Part shown: piece after piece, positions 13,510 through 25,566 of the stretch | Layout of the letters: each line of letters opens with the position of its first letter | Numbering within the stretch: position 1 is the first letter of the stretch | Assembly (NCBI GenBank): GCA_021397835.1 | Contig: JAJFZO010000344.1 | Span: 4,960,001 to 5,024,000 of the forward strand | Direction of reading: 5' to 3' | Length of the DNA stretch: 64,000 nt | Origin: Moringa oleifera | Taxonomy: Eukaryota; Streptophyta; Magnoliopsida; Brassicales; Moringaceae | The notes under the pieces: generated by a model | Told to the model about the DNA's origin: nothing | Databases searched by the model: none | The model's input: the letters and a program-made list of their open reading frames with translations, nothing else | Program-made: the position numbers and the translations under genes

Positions 13510-16500
13510 TTAAATTCCAGCTCTGCATGACCTCTTAGGACCCCAATGGTGGGTGATTGCTTTCCTAATGCAGTTCCCATGAATATAGATGTCAAATATC
13601 TTCCACTGAAAAGAAAGCATTCTGTTGTCCGTATATCAAGTATAAGATCTAATTGCCAAGGATATCTTATAAGGCATGATGTTCCAATTGCGTCTGCCGT
13701 ACAATCAGTATGAATTTTAAAGAATAACAAGTGCAACATAAAAAATTTCATACCTGCTTAGCATGCTTCATGCATAATGGATGCTGTTACTTAAGGCATA
13801 TGGAAGATTATGTATGATCAAACAGATGCTTTTCTGTAAGCATAAGCGCAACTATATATTTAAAAAAATTACCAAGTAGCCGTAGTGAAGAAACTGATAC
13901 CTGCAGAATAGCCTCGTTGGGTTCACAATTACCCAGTACTACAGGCATATCACATTTTTTGCCTCTCAATCCAGGAAGGACTGGCTCACAGGTTTCCATA
14001 GAATACAAGCTGCATATACTCAAATCATCAAACTCTCCGGGATAAAGCTCATTTGTCCAACAGAGATTGTGAACTTCTGGAACCCCACAATTGATAGAAA
14101 GCAACTCTGTTACAAGCAATCGCTATCCAGCCCAACAAAGACCAAGAAGAATAAATTAGTACCACAAAGAATAAGAGAAAATCCATTCTTCAAACTATTT
14201 ATGAATTTCGTAGTGGCTGGAGAGAGAAAAAAAGCATTCTACCTTCAAATTCAGTTCCAGTTCAAACATCTGAACAAACTCCACTGCTAGTTCCTCTGAG
14301 ACATTTCAGAGAGTACATTATGAAATGAAGATAGATAGAAGTAAATTGATAGAGCTTTGAGCAACTTTTATTGCAAAATGTGGAGCTCTATCTAAACTTG
14401 AACTAGAATAATGTTAAGTTTTGCACCATATAGTCCATATCCTGAATTCTGGTTATGATGGGTCTTGCTCCACAAAAGTGTCTTATTGATCCTATGCTTC
14501 TTGAGCTTCTGATAGATTAAAGGTAAATTTAACTGAATGTGTGCTCAGGAATTTTATTTAATAATCTCGCAACTAGAGATGACCAACAACCAAAAGAAGC
14601 AGAAAGAAGTGATTAATTCCAGTTTAATAAGAATGTCATTCATATTATCGAGAAAAGGAGACATAAATTTGCTGAAATTTTCAAATAATGAATGAATAAC
14701 TTTCATTTAAAACTTCTATCAACCCCCCCCCCACACCCCCCCCCTTCCCCCGAAAAAAAAAACCAAAAAAAAAAAAAGAACTTTCATTTAAAACTAATTG
14801 AAAGTATAACTTGATGAAATATAGAAAAAGTAGAATAGGGTGACAAACTGATACTATCATACCAATCACATGGCCCTCTGGCAAAACACAAAAAGTATAG
14901 ATGAAGTGCCAAAATTTTGTAGAGAATAGCATACCAAATGATGAGATTGACCAAAATGTGAAGACTGGAATGCCACCACCATCACCAGGATCATTGCCAT
15001 CATCGGAAGAGCTAGAAAATTGTATAAGTGGACAATCGCTTGTCCCTTTGAGAAAACATCTCATAGCTCTACTGGTGTTGATCATGTGAGTTACTACAGT
15101 CACCTGTATTTCTACGAATTTGTTCAGAAAATTACAGATGAATATAACAATATTGAAGATGCAATTACATATCATGGAAAGTGATGGTTAGCAGAGTTTT
15201 TCAGACAAACTTCATTACTAGGGCCCTTTTAGTGAATTTTCATAATTGAAGCTGGGGAAATTTGATCTTGGCATTGAACTTGATCAATTCTTCATCAACA
15301 CTGTAACCCTTTGCTCTACAAAAATAATCAAAGATAACAAAAAGCTCTGCTAACTTTTTTAAGGTTAGGAAAAATAACACTTACCTCTTATTTTGACAGA
15401 GGTTATACTTTCTCTTTTGACCATCTTTAGTCAAACTAAACCTGTTAGATACTAACATAACTTGGTTAATGTAAAAACTGGCAATATTATTATTTTTTCT
15501 CCTCTGTTAGCTTAAAAGAAAATCAAATACAAAAAGTAAAAATAATGCCAGTTGCATATTATTATTTTTTAATTTTCTTATAACATTTTTTCTCCTCATC
15601 TCTGCTTCTTCCTAATGTGAAGTACGTTCTGACCAATTTAGCAACCGGTGAAAAATGAAGATAAGGAAAAATGTAAATGTAATGAAATTTTAAAAAAATA
15701 AGAGTAAGAATAATTTCCCAGATTAAGAGCTAAGTGTCAATTTGTCTATATCTTAACGAGGCCAATGTAACTTCCCTTATATAAGCTATTTATTTACCAT
15801 AAGGTAAGAATTAGGAATGTACAAGTAACCAAGAAGTGTATTTTTCTTTTTTAGTTTAGCAGCTGAACATATAATACATATTGCTAAGGTTTTGAAGCTA
15901 TGTGAGATGGAGACAGTTTCATTAATTAGGTAGCTTATGTAGAGTTTATAAAAATCCTAACCTCTAAATAGGTAACCATATGTGCACATGGGAAGCATCC
16001 CTTTTGCTGCTATTATATTTAATATGAATATATTTATTTGTTTCTTATATAAAAAAAAAGAACATATAAGAGATATTAGGAAGTTCTTTACAAGTAAATT
16101 CTTTTGCTCAACTACAGGTAAGATGACTTTAGAATTATGATGGATGTAAAGATATTTGTTCAGTGTACATACCAGATCTTTGTAAGATGATAAGAGGTTG
16201 CTCCTATGAAGCTCCTGAAACAAAGCTTCTGTAAATGTAATTTAATTTAACCAAAAGTAATAGTAAAGTAGGTATCAAGAATCAGGCTTTTTTTTTCTTT
16301 TTTTTCTTTAGAACTGAGAGCCAAGGTCATGCAGAGCAGAGGCCCACTCAATCTTCTTACTACTTCTGCACCATGATTACATGCAGCCAATCTAGTCAAC
16401 CTTGATAAATAAAGCATATCCAAAGTCTCAACGCATAACGTTTGGCACATACTTTTGCAAGATGCAAAGCTTAGGCTCTGACAGGGACAGGGAAAAGTTA

Positions 16501-17549
16501 ATTTAGATAATATTACCTGCTGCTTAAACAATTTTGATGAAGCTTTCTTTCTGATATCTGGCATGTCACTTAGAACACCCAGCTCCATTGAAGGCATGTA
16601 CCTGATCAAGGAATGACCCATGTAACACTGCAATTCATAACTGTTAAGAACTCACTAAGAGTTGCATATAGAAATACTCATCAGGTTAATTTATTCAAGA
16701 GGAAAGCAAAACTGCTTCAAGTTCATGATAGTTAAGCTTTTGAAAGGAATGAACCAACATGATCACAACAATTTGTTTTGTTGCTGAAGAAAGGTAAAGT
16801 GAAGAAACTAAACAGAAAAAAAAGGATCAATTTGACCTGATTTACATAAACAGAGCACTTCAACTAAGGGTAGCACTTATACCAGGCTTTGTTACAAGGA
16901 AGTCCTCATCCTCTAGAGGATCACCCCTTTCAGACAGCAATCCCTCAAAAAAACAAATAATCCAATTATTTGGTTCCCTCCCTTTCATTTTTAACAGAAA
17001 AACAAAGCATAAGATTGATTTTCAATGATACCTAATCCTCTTCCTCTCCCAAAAAATAAAAGGAAGTACTGGACAACAAAGAAAACACAAAATCCTGGTG
17101 TCTCAGCAACCAAACTAAGTAGCAGAGCAATAAAAATTTGACAGCTCCCGAAACAGTCTACAACTAAAAAGAAAAACAGCATAAAAAAAAAAAAAAGAAT
17201 ACAGAACATACGTACCACCAAAATAAGGAGAAAATAAAGCAGAAGTAACAGTGCTAGCGGTAGAGTACCTTTGAGATAAGTAAGCATTGACGAGAGAAGT
17301 AGCGTGAGCTCTTCCGCTAGTAGCAGCAGAGAGCCACTGTTGCCTCAAAGATGCCAACTTGGACCACTGGTTTCTCAGGTTTCGTTGGGCAGCTGGTCTC
17401 CATAACCTCGTCACGGATGCCGGTGCTGACATTGGGGAATTACTCATCAAACTATTAGATTTCGTTACTGAAGGAGAAGAGTGGGGATGTGGACCTAGGG
17501 TTTCCATCTTCGGGGATTTCTGGGTTGCATCCTGATCCGCCATTGACAC
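13510..17549 (-). CDS. Uncharacterised conserved plant protein, nine exons
   Basis: The CDS on the minus strand joins 17549-17269, 16601-16517, 16477-16361, 16214-16173, 15103-14935, 14295-14243, 14122-13901, 13783-13754 and 13605-13510. Phases agree at every junction, the last exon ends in TAA, and the product is 364 aa. The start could instead be the second Met at 17543. The N-terminal quarter is Ser/Pro-rich and disordered-looking. Exon 2 encodes YMPSMELGVLSDMPDIRKKA. Exon 5 carries an acidic run followed by GIPVFTFWSISSF. Exon 7 contains WTNELYPGEFDDL, and the C-terminus reads HHWGPKRSCRAGI. I recognise no named domain, membrane segment or signal peptide. It is divergently paired with Asterix, as I recall for AT5G07950 and AT5G07960. 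The structural model is fairly strong; function is unknown. Confidence 0.82.
14698..14795 (+). mobile_element. Short C-rich, A-tailed insertion with 17 bp direct repeats
   Basis: A perfect 17 bp direct repeat, AACTTTCATTTAAAACT, occurs at 14698-14714 and 14779-14795. Between the copies lies a 64 bp segment of C-rich sequence followed by an A-rich tail that ends against the second copy. A target-site duplication plus A-tail is the usual signature of LINE-mediated retro-insertion. It sits in an intron of the nine-exon gene. The source sequence is not recognisable. Confidence 0.6.
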
Positions 17550-17809
17550 TTCAAAGACGGAGGGTTTTGTTCTGTGTCTTGTTTATGCGCGGACGTAGCA
17601 GAGTTTCTTGAGGCGCTGTCGTTTTGGTTAGCTTGGGTTAGTGATGACGTGGCGGGATATCAATAGGAAGCAGAAATTCTAGCTTCTGTGGGAGCCACGA
17701 CGTCACCGTTCTCCTCTAAACGAAACGTTTCGTTGAATTGGAGATCCCATCACAACATAGACTACCCAGCAAGAGTCTAGAGAGAGAGAGGGAAAGAGAG
17801 ACAGAGAGA
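17550..17809. promoter_or_regulatory. Compact bidirectional promoter with UPRE-like motif
   Basis: Only 260 bp separate the start codons of two divergent genes, the nine-exon gene (-) and Asterix (+). The interval holds TGACGTGG at 17645-17652, which matches the UPRE-I consensus TGACGTGR bound by ER-stress bZIP factors. It also holds CCACGACGTCACC at 17695-17707, containing ACGTCA, and the perfect palindrome CGAAACGTTTCG at 17721-17732. A GA-rich stretch just before the Asterix ATG looks like leader sequence. No clear TATA box is seen. Motif presence is direct; ER-stress control is inference. Confidence 0.6.
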
Positions 17810-20643
17810 ATGTCCCACAGCAACGCATCCGTGGCGAACGATCCGCGACAGCCGTCTGCGGCGAAGCCGTACTCTGCGCCAGTTGTGGCTCCGCAGGATC
17901 TGCCCGTTGACTATTCCGGTTTCATTGCTGTCGTTTTCGGCATCGCTGGCGTGATGTTCAGGGTAATAATTGCTGAATTCCCTGAATTCTTTTCCTTTTT
18001 AATTTTTTTAATGGATTTTTCAGATTTCCAGTAAAATCTTACAGAGAAGAAAATTTCTAATTTAATTTTTTGTTTTTTTTTTCTAAAATTCTTGTTTTGT
18101 TTTGGGGAAATAATGCAGTACAAGCTGAGCTCGTGGCTTGCTATTATATTCTGTGCTCAGTCATTAGCGAACATGAGGAACGTGGAGAACGATCTCAAAC
18201 AGATTTCCATGGCTATGATGTATTTCTCGCCTCTTATCTTTAGTATTCTTTGTGTGTATTTGATGTCATTATTGTACATAGTGTGGCTGCTTGATGCATG
18301 TATTCCATCTTGTTATTGAGCTAATTCTTGCCTTTTTCTATTTTATCTTTGAAAGTGTGACGCCTTAAATAGAGAAACAAATTTCTTTAGAGCTACACAG
18401 TATTATGATGATTATAGATGTCTAAATGCTTAGATGCGCCTTAAATTTAAAGTTCTCAGATGGGTTGTTACTGTGATGGAGTATTGAATGTGATGTTACT
18501 GAAACTGAGAATGGACATTTAAGTGCTAAAAGTTGAAAGGAATTCTTTATTATTGATTCATTGGACAGATAATAGTTCTTGTTGTATTTGGTCGATGGTC
18601 CTTAAGGATGCGGAGGTTCAAGGGGACATGACTGGTGAAATTAGACTTTGATAAATGTCAGTGATTGGTAACGGTGATGTGGTTAATTCTACAGGGGCTT
18701 CATGGCGTGGTTCACCGAATCATTAGTAAACGCCTTGTAGTAGCTGTTGTGGAAATACGGATGATCAGATGAACCCTTGGAAACATACAAAAATAGCATA
18801 GGAAACAAGTCATATGAAGTGTTGGCAAAACAACTATGTTCAACTAAATCCATAATTTGCATTGGTAATGAGTGATTTGATTGGTAATGAGTGATTTGAT
18901 TGGTAATGATTGCATTGTTTGGAAAGAAGGAAGCACAAAGGAATAAGGCCAAGGCAGTGGCATGAAAAATTGTGGCTGTTGCTTTAATAAAAAGTGCAAC
19001 CTAAGGACAAAGGGATCCATTTAGTTGACATAGTTCATTGACTAGGTGTTTTTGATTTGAGTAACAAGTACATCAATCCTCTAACAGCAGCTTGATGTTA
19101 TTTTCTCTGCAAGTGGAGCTAGAGATTTGTGCTTCTACAGTTGTTTGATCTCATTAATTTTGATTGTTTTCTTTATGGTCTTATGACAATACCAAACCGT
19201 GTCACTATTTGTTTATCCTAAAAGAAAAAGTTGTAGTTGCTCAGTTTTGGTCGTTTCAGACTTTCTTATGCAAAGTTATTGTCCAGGAAAATGATCTCAT
19301 AGGTTTTCCAAATTAATGGCTTTATCTTCAGTCTAGGGTGACTTGGACCTTGCAGAGGATTTATTTATTTTTTAATCTTTGACACTTTCTGAAAATGGAA
19401 ATTGCCACATTGGTTTGACATTATAAGCGAATCTTCCTTGCTAATTTTACAGTTATAAGGTGCTTTTTAGCTGCAACTGAGGTACATCTTTTGTTTAACC
19501 ACCTAGCTTCATTGTCTAAGCAAGCATCATAACTGCCTTTGTTATTGGTGTACATTTATAATTCAATAAGCTTGTAGTTTCCAAAAGCCTGGAGATCTTC
19601 AAATCTCTAAATGTGCCAAAGGAGTGCTCTATGGTCCTCTCTTAGGTATCCTAGACGTTAACATCAGCTAGTAATTCTGAATGTAAATGTGATGCAACCT
19701 GTAGGCCCTAAACTGATGCAAAACCTTGAATGAGTGTTATGTTTTTATTTGTTGTTTGAAGTCTAGACTTTGAGAGGGAAAAATTTACATGTGAAAATTG
19801 TTTGGCTTTTTTTTTTTCCCCCTTTCCCTTTAAAGATTACATGGTATTTCTTGCTTGGTTCTCAGTCAATATTTCTTCAATATCTCTTGCTTAGGACATG
19901 TTATACCTACAAAAAATTTTAATTTGTGCAAGTCTGATCAAAAAAGAAAAAATTAGTTTTATTTGTGAAGCAAAGGATTATCTTTTTTTTTTTTTCCCAC
20001 TATTTTCATCATTAGTATTTTGCGTGCATAGTTCCCCTATTTGATCAAGATGCAGCATGATTTTGCTAGAATCGTTTTGGGATAGTCTTACAAGAGGCTT
20101 TGTTTTAGATACATAATTCCTTTCTCCCTTGCAAAAAAGAATGAGGGCTGCTTATAAGATGGCGTTTGTTACCTGTATAGTGATGATATAAAATTTAATC
20201 ATGTCTGCAAAGTTTTCCGTTTTATTCTTGGGAACAGGTAGACATTGGGATTGCGAACATCAAGTCTGGTCGGTAAAAATAGGAAACTGAAACAGATTTA
20301 AGTTACAAGGATGTTTAGTTATCCTTAGATTTAACCGTCACAGAAATAGTCATAGAGTCTCTTCATGGAAATCTGATATGTTGCCCTATGTTCTGCTGTT
20401 AATGGGTAAGCTAATCACTAGATGAATGTTGACCCTAAATGTGTTTGCTATCCTTTGATGTTCACAGATATGCAAGTTGGTGAGTATATATGTATTGGAT
20501 GTATTGGTTTGATGGCATATTGGATTTGTTTTTGCCATTGTTACCATTAGTATTAATTTCAGCTTTTGTCTCAAAACAGGTTTGCTATCATGGGTTTGGT
20601 CACGAATTACCTGGGTCCTGCTCGACCAGCATCACAAAGTTAA
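17810..20643 (+). CDS. Protein Asterix (WDR83OS family), ER membrane protein
   Basis: Three exons, 17810-17962, 18119-18219 and 20580-20643, give 105 aa ending in TAA. The family is small and conserved across eukaryotes. In animals Asterix (WDR83OS) pairs with CCDC47 in the PAT complex, an intramembrane chaperone at the ER translocon; this is taken as family knowledge for the plant protein. Sequence features are a disordered N-terminus with NDPRQPSAAKPY, the stretch LPVDYSGFIAVVFG starting near residue 31, hydrophobic segments around 36-50 and 57-68, the conserved AQSLANMRNVENDLKQIS, and a final hydrophobic segment near 83-93. Length matches the family. The start falls right after a GA-rich leader; an upstream in-frame ATG at 17738 is unlikely because the family begins at MSHSN. 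Intron 2 is unusually long for such a small gene, about 2.4 kb. Confidence 0.95.
18861..18909 (+). repeat. 19 bp tandem repeat in Asterix intron 2
   Basis: ATTGGTAATGAGTGATTTG occurs twice in perfect tandem, followed by a partial third copy. It is intronic and no function is apparent. Confidence 0.9.
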
Positions 20644-23600
20644 GATATTTCAGATCATGAGGTTAGGATAAACTCTGAGAGGGCGTAGCATTATTTTCAT
20701 TTGATGGTAAGGCTGGAGTTACTTCATTTTAGTTGGATGCTGGGCTGTCGTTGATAGTTGATGTTATGAAGTGGAACGCTAATATGTACCTTTAATAATG
20801 AAATTCTATTTTCACCCTTTGAATCTGGCAATGAGTAGCTCTTTTCATCTTTGCTTACCCTTGTTTAGTTCAGAGTTGCAAGTCAAAGAGTTGCAGCTTG
20901 CACAACTCCAAGCCAATATTCTGAAGAAATTCTGGACTTAAATTAGTAACTCTGATGAATGGACTACTGCATTCACCAAACAGTGTGAAATTAAAGAGTC
21001 TGTAAACTGTATGACTCTAATGGAGGCCACTGGTGTACACATCTGGGTATGCATCTTAGATAAGCAAATGCATCCAGGCTTTCTTTGTGAGAATGGTGTG
21101 TCTGCATGTACTCTTCAAATGCAAAGGGTGCTTTTAAATGGGAAACTATGCTTGTGCATGACATTTGTTCTTCCCATGTATCTACATGATACAAGTATGC
21201 CTGCTTCTGTGCAATGGCATTTTTCAGTCGCCATTAATATCATTGCAAAATTGCAGCCTCTTGCTCTATCCTGTTGCAAAAATATTTTATTAGGTTACAT
21301 AGAAATGGTTTGCAAATTTGTTTGCACTCAAAATTTTTATTGGTTGGAGCTAGAGTTAGTAAATGGGTCCATCAAATTTGTGTTCATCCCATACATTTTG
21401 ATATGGAAGTTCTCAAATTAGATCCTGCAAAATACGACTTAATATTATCATCTAATTCAATATCTAGCACATGATATCAAGGATCTTGTACCACACAATA
21501 TTATAATTATGTCTTGACACCTAGCATGATCAAGCACACATGAAAAATCAATTAGAGACTAATTGGGTTTGCTCCTAAATGAGAAACAGGAGAAATAAAA
21601 CAACTTAATGTTTTTTTCCTCCAAATCTCATTTCAGTATAATCCTAATAAATTAAGTGGACATGTCAAATGGACAATCCCAAGATGTCAAGCTGATCACT
21701 GCCAAAGAATTAGAAAGACCATGGGAACAAAATTATATTGCGGGAGATAACCCCCAACTTGTGTTATTTGGACGGAAGGTTGCACATTGCAGTCTTCAAT
21801 TAGCAGTGGCCACAAAAGAAATGGCAGCACATGGAATATAACCATTCTGAAACACCAAAGATCGAAGACTTGTATTGAAAATTAAGTGCTTATATGCAAT
21901 TCTTTTATATGTTTCGTATGCTAGATTCCATTAAACCTAAAACTTCCTATCTAGACTTTATATTTGTTAGCTAAAGCAATGAATTCTAAGATTTAGTTGA
22001 ATGGAATGTATTTATATTGAAAAGAATTTTGTATAAACATAAAATCTGATGTAGATATAGCGGCAGTAAAAACATTAAAAATCTCTAAAAAAAATTGCAA
22101 GTCCTCTACCAAGACAAATTAACTTTTCTATTCTAGAGAAATTGAGATACAATTTATAAACTACGCTAAAAATATATATAAAAAGTTTTGGTACTTTTAT
22201 CTGTGAATATAGTGATTCATTTAGAAATGAATTAACTATGTATTTAACTTGCCAATACTATAATTTCTTTAAAGATGAAATAATCTCAATAGAAAGGAAG
22301 CAGCAAGATTTTGACGTTTTAACATGGTAACAAGATAATAATAACTTTTTTTTTTTTAAATTCTCGCTGTTACTGTAACTCGTGATTTATCCACCCTTTT
22401 TGTATCTATAATTGCATTAAAATCTTTTTTTTTTTTTTTTTGCAAATGTTAGGTAACAGGGTGCTCAATTGAGCCAATTTCCTATCAAAGGACTTGATGG
22501 AGTTTATCTATATATTAATCTCTTTTGGTGATAGTATATTAAGCTTCATCCTCTTTTGTATTCTATAACCAGTAACCACATCTTCGGTGACAGAGCCATA
22601 TATCCAACTCTTTTCCCCACTCAATTTTATTTTCATAAAAGCATGAAATAACACATTGCTTCTATGACAGTTATAGCATCTAATGGCTTGCGAGGCACTA
22701 CAAAAGAATCAACTGGCCTTTCATGGCTGCCTTTGCCTTGCAAATTTTAAACTTTTTCTTTCTTCTTTTAAAAAAAAAAAAAAAACATAAGGAGTGTTGG
22801 TCTTACTAATCATACATTTTTTATATGTATTGTAGCTAACTATATTTTCTCTATACAATGAGATCTCAATCAATTCAACCAAATCCGAAGGGCCATGTCA
22901 TTGTTATTGGTAAACATTGGTTGGGTGGATGAATTACTTCACTTGACAAATTCAAATGTCTCTATGCGTTGAATTTCTTGAAAAGTTATCCATGGAACAT
23001 TCTCTTTCATCAAAATTATTAGTGCACTCTTTCTGCAATTTGAGCTCTTGATGCAATTTGAGATCTTATGTATTTTTTGTTACATATTTAAGACCGATAT
23101 CTGTTATTTACTCATAATAAAAATGGGTAAACCAAAAAAATAGAAATTTGAATGAATAAGAATCAAAATAAGGGATCAGATTCAAAATAATTAATAATCA
23201 ATGTGAAGAAATTAAAACACCTTTAATTTTTTATTTTATTTAAAATATTTTAAAAGAAATAAAAAGTAGAATAATAATTTAACTTAACATTCAAAAATAG
23301 AAGTGCTCACTTTTTTAATCTCAAATTACCGTAGTATGCATGTAATTTTACTTTTATTTCATGATATAAAAGTAAATAAAAAAATATGAATTTATTTTGA
23401 TTCTCCACTTTTCATTGGTAAAAATACCCCTAATTCAAATATTGCATGATAAATTATAATACAAAATATCACAGATAGAGACATCTAATTCAGAAACTTG
23501 ATTGCTAATAAAAATAAAAAATATTTTCTTTTATGACGTATAAACTTTCCTCAATATGTACACAGCATAAAATCTTAATAGAGCTTTCTCTCTACAAGCA

Positions 23601-24117
23601 CGCGAGAAAAAGCCTAAACTTGCGAGTATAAATGGAAAAAAGAGAGGAAAGGGAGGGGGGTTCGCAGTCATTGGTAGAGACAATTCCTTACCTTAACAAT
23701 GGAGAAGTGATTGGTGGAAGCTAATTCATGAAAGAAAAAAGAATATGAAATGTCATTTATGAAAATAAAAGAATATAAAGAATGACTGTTTATTCTCAAT
23801 ACCCAAAATGACTAGCTCCAAAATATTAAAGGAGCAACACCACTAGTAACAGCTTGCATTCTTTTTTCTTCTCGTGATTCTTGCCAGCATCCATTTGTTT
23901 CCCTGTAATGTTGAAGCAAAGCTTGTAAAGTAAGTCCAACTACTTTTTCATGGGTAACTCATCCAATTTTCTTGCATTCAAAGCCTTCCAATTTCGATGA
24001 TCTATCAAATTAAAATTGTTTCTTTATTTATGCCCAAAAAAAGATCATTTACATATGTTTGATATGTGCAAAATAAGATCAAAACTTGCTATTAGTGACC
24101 TAAATATCATAACATGA
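20644..24117. other. Intergenic, AT-rich, no supported gene
   Basis: This interval contains the 3' flank of Asterix and then AT-rich DNA with several T and A homopolymers (near 22347, 22425 and 22769). Small ORFs at 21011-21421 and 21656-21841 have no recognisable motif, splice context or codon pattern that would support calling them genes. No transposon domain was recognised. Confidence 0.6.
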
Positions 24118-25215
24118 TCATATCATCATCATCACCTTGGGACTTTTCTCGCAATATAGATGATACTTGAACATTCTCCAAAGTGTTTTTGTTGCTTCCA
24201 AGCCATTTCCGGAGAAATAATCCAACCTAATCTTGAAGGCACATATATTTCTATCTGAGTCATAAATTGGCTTTTCCTTTCCCTTCAATTTCCAAAACCC
24301 TTCTTCCCGTCCAACAAGTCGAAGCTTTCCCTTCTCTCCACTAAGTTCTTCACCTTTGTACTTGAAGAAGAACCACTTGTCTTGCCCTGGTAATTCCTGT
24401 ACTGTTTCAAGAAATTAGTGACATGAAATGATCAACAAATGTCAAGATATACATTCATGTGCAGTAATATATACAAAATAGATAGCTACATTTTATTGCT
24501 CTTCCTAAGTGATGTGAATAAATTTGAGTCGAACTTGGTCACTCAAGTAAGACCAAAAAGAGGCACTCAAAGGTCCACGGTGGAGAACTCAAACAAAGAT
24601 CCAATTCATGATGGACACATTCGTCAACAAAACATATCCATTCCTTAATTAAAAGTGATTAGAAAGCATAAGACTGAATGGTTTTAGTAGAATCAGAGTG
24701 ATAGGCAATCAAATGTGTACCTTGTCCGTTGGCATTCTTGGTCCAATAATCCTGTGTTCTTCCAAAATTCTCATTTTTTAAATCTTGTTGATACTCAACA
24801 TCATCGACTCTCGTTTCTATAAAGTATTGTTTGCTCTGATTGTTGCCGGATGATTTTGTCTCTGTACGTGTAACGATGACACCATCACTTTTCTTTTCTT
24901 AGCAGTCTCAAACTTGTGCATCTTAACGTGATTAATTTAAAATAAACAAATAGAATAGAATCATCATATATAAAAAGGAGAACGAGTAAGGTAAAGAAGA
25001 GGGTCCACAGAAATAACCATAATAGAAAGCATACGTAGCTTTTCAGGAGACTTGCTGTATAACTCTTTGACATCAATGTCTAGTATGTGTTCATCTTGGA
25101 TTTCGTCGTTCAGGACCTTGTTCATCAAGTAACGGGTCACCAACTCTTCATCTGTGGGTAAGAAACGATACCCAACTGGAAACTTAGTCTTATTAATGTA
25201 AGTACGCGTCCGCAT
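24118..25215 (-). CDS. Short, diverged NAC-domain-like protein
   Basis: Three minus-strand exons, 25215-25035, 24897-24721 and 24401-24118, join in frame to 213 aa with a TGA stop. The N-terminus carries NAC subdomain A/B signatures, FPVGYRFLPTDEELVTRYL, then ILDIDVKELYSKSPEKL. The last exon has KWFFFKYKG, GFWKLKGKEKPIYD and LWRMFKYHLY, which correspond to NAC subdomains C to E (compare the usual GYWKATG and W-x-M-x-E-Y). Exon 2 contains DYWTKNANGQ. NAC proteins are plant transcription factors that bind DNA through this fold. Here the protein ends right after the NAC region, with no C-terminal activation domain, and key residues are altered, so DNA binding may be weak or lost. The start is the first Met before the NAC homology; a longer ORF could begin at 25302. 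The exon 2 acceptor is the least certain junction. Confidence 0.72.
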
Positions 25216-25370
25216 CTCAACCAAGTTCTCTTCTGCAGTCACCGAGCACCACAAACTTAAAGCTGGTACGAGGAAATATATATACAATGGCGTCTCAACC
25301 AAGTTCTCTTCTGCAGTCTCGAAGAACCAGAAACTGAAAGCTGCTCCCAGGAACTATGTATATATGATTG
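25215..25370 (+). repeat. 78 bp tandem duplication at the NAC-like gene 5' end
   Basis: The block TCTCAACCAAGTTCTCTTCTGCAGTC (positions 25215-25240) recurs at 25293-25318, and similarity continues for about 70 bp in each copy. The duplication covers the start-proximal leader of the minus-strand NAC-like gene. Confidence 0.85.
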
Positions 25371-25566
25371 CTCCATGTTAGGAAAGAAGAAGAATGAAGG
25401 TTCGTTAAGAAGTTTTTGGGATCTAAACGTCCTGAAGTATGAACCTACTGGAGAACTTAGCAGTCGCCTAATCAGGTGTATCTGTTTTGCGTGCCTACTT
25501 GGAAGTAGTACCTAAGACCGACACGTTGGCACAAAAGCAGAAGTGTGAGAGAGTTCTTCGGCTAAT

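Noticed and set aside
14901..15089. Plus-strand ORF of 62 codons with Pro/Ser-rich translation
   Set aside because: It is the antisense shadow of exon 5 of the nine-exon minus-strand gene, which fits in phase with its neighbours.
16880..16989. Minus-strand short ORF (GLLSERGDPLEDEDFLVTKP) considered as an exon of the nine-exon gene
   Set aside because: No phase-compatible splice to the exons on either side; the direct junction 17269 to 16601 fits perfectly.
21656..21841. Small plus-strand ORF in the Asterix downstream region
   Set aside because: No recognisable motif, no splice context and only 61 codons.
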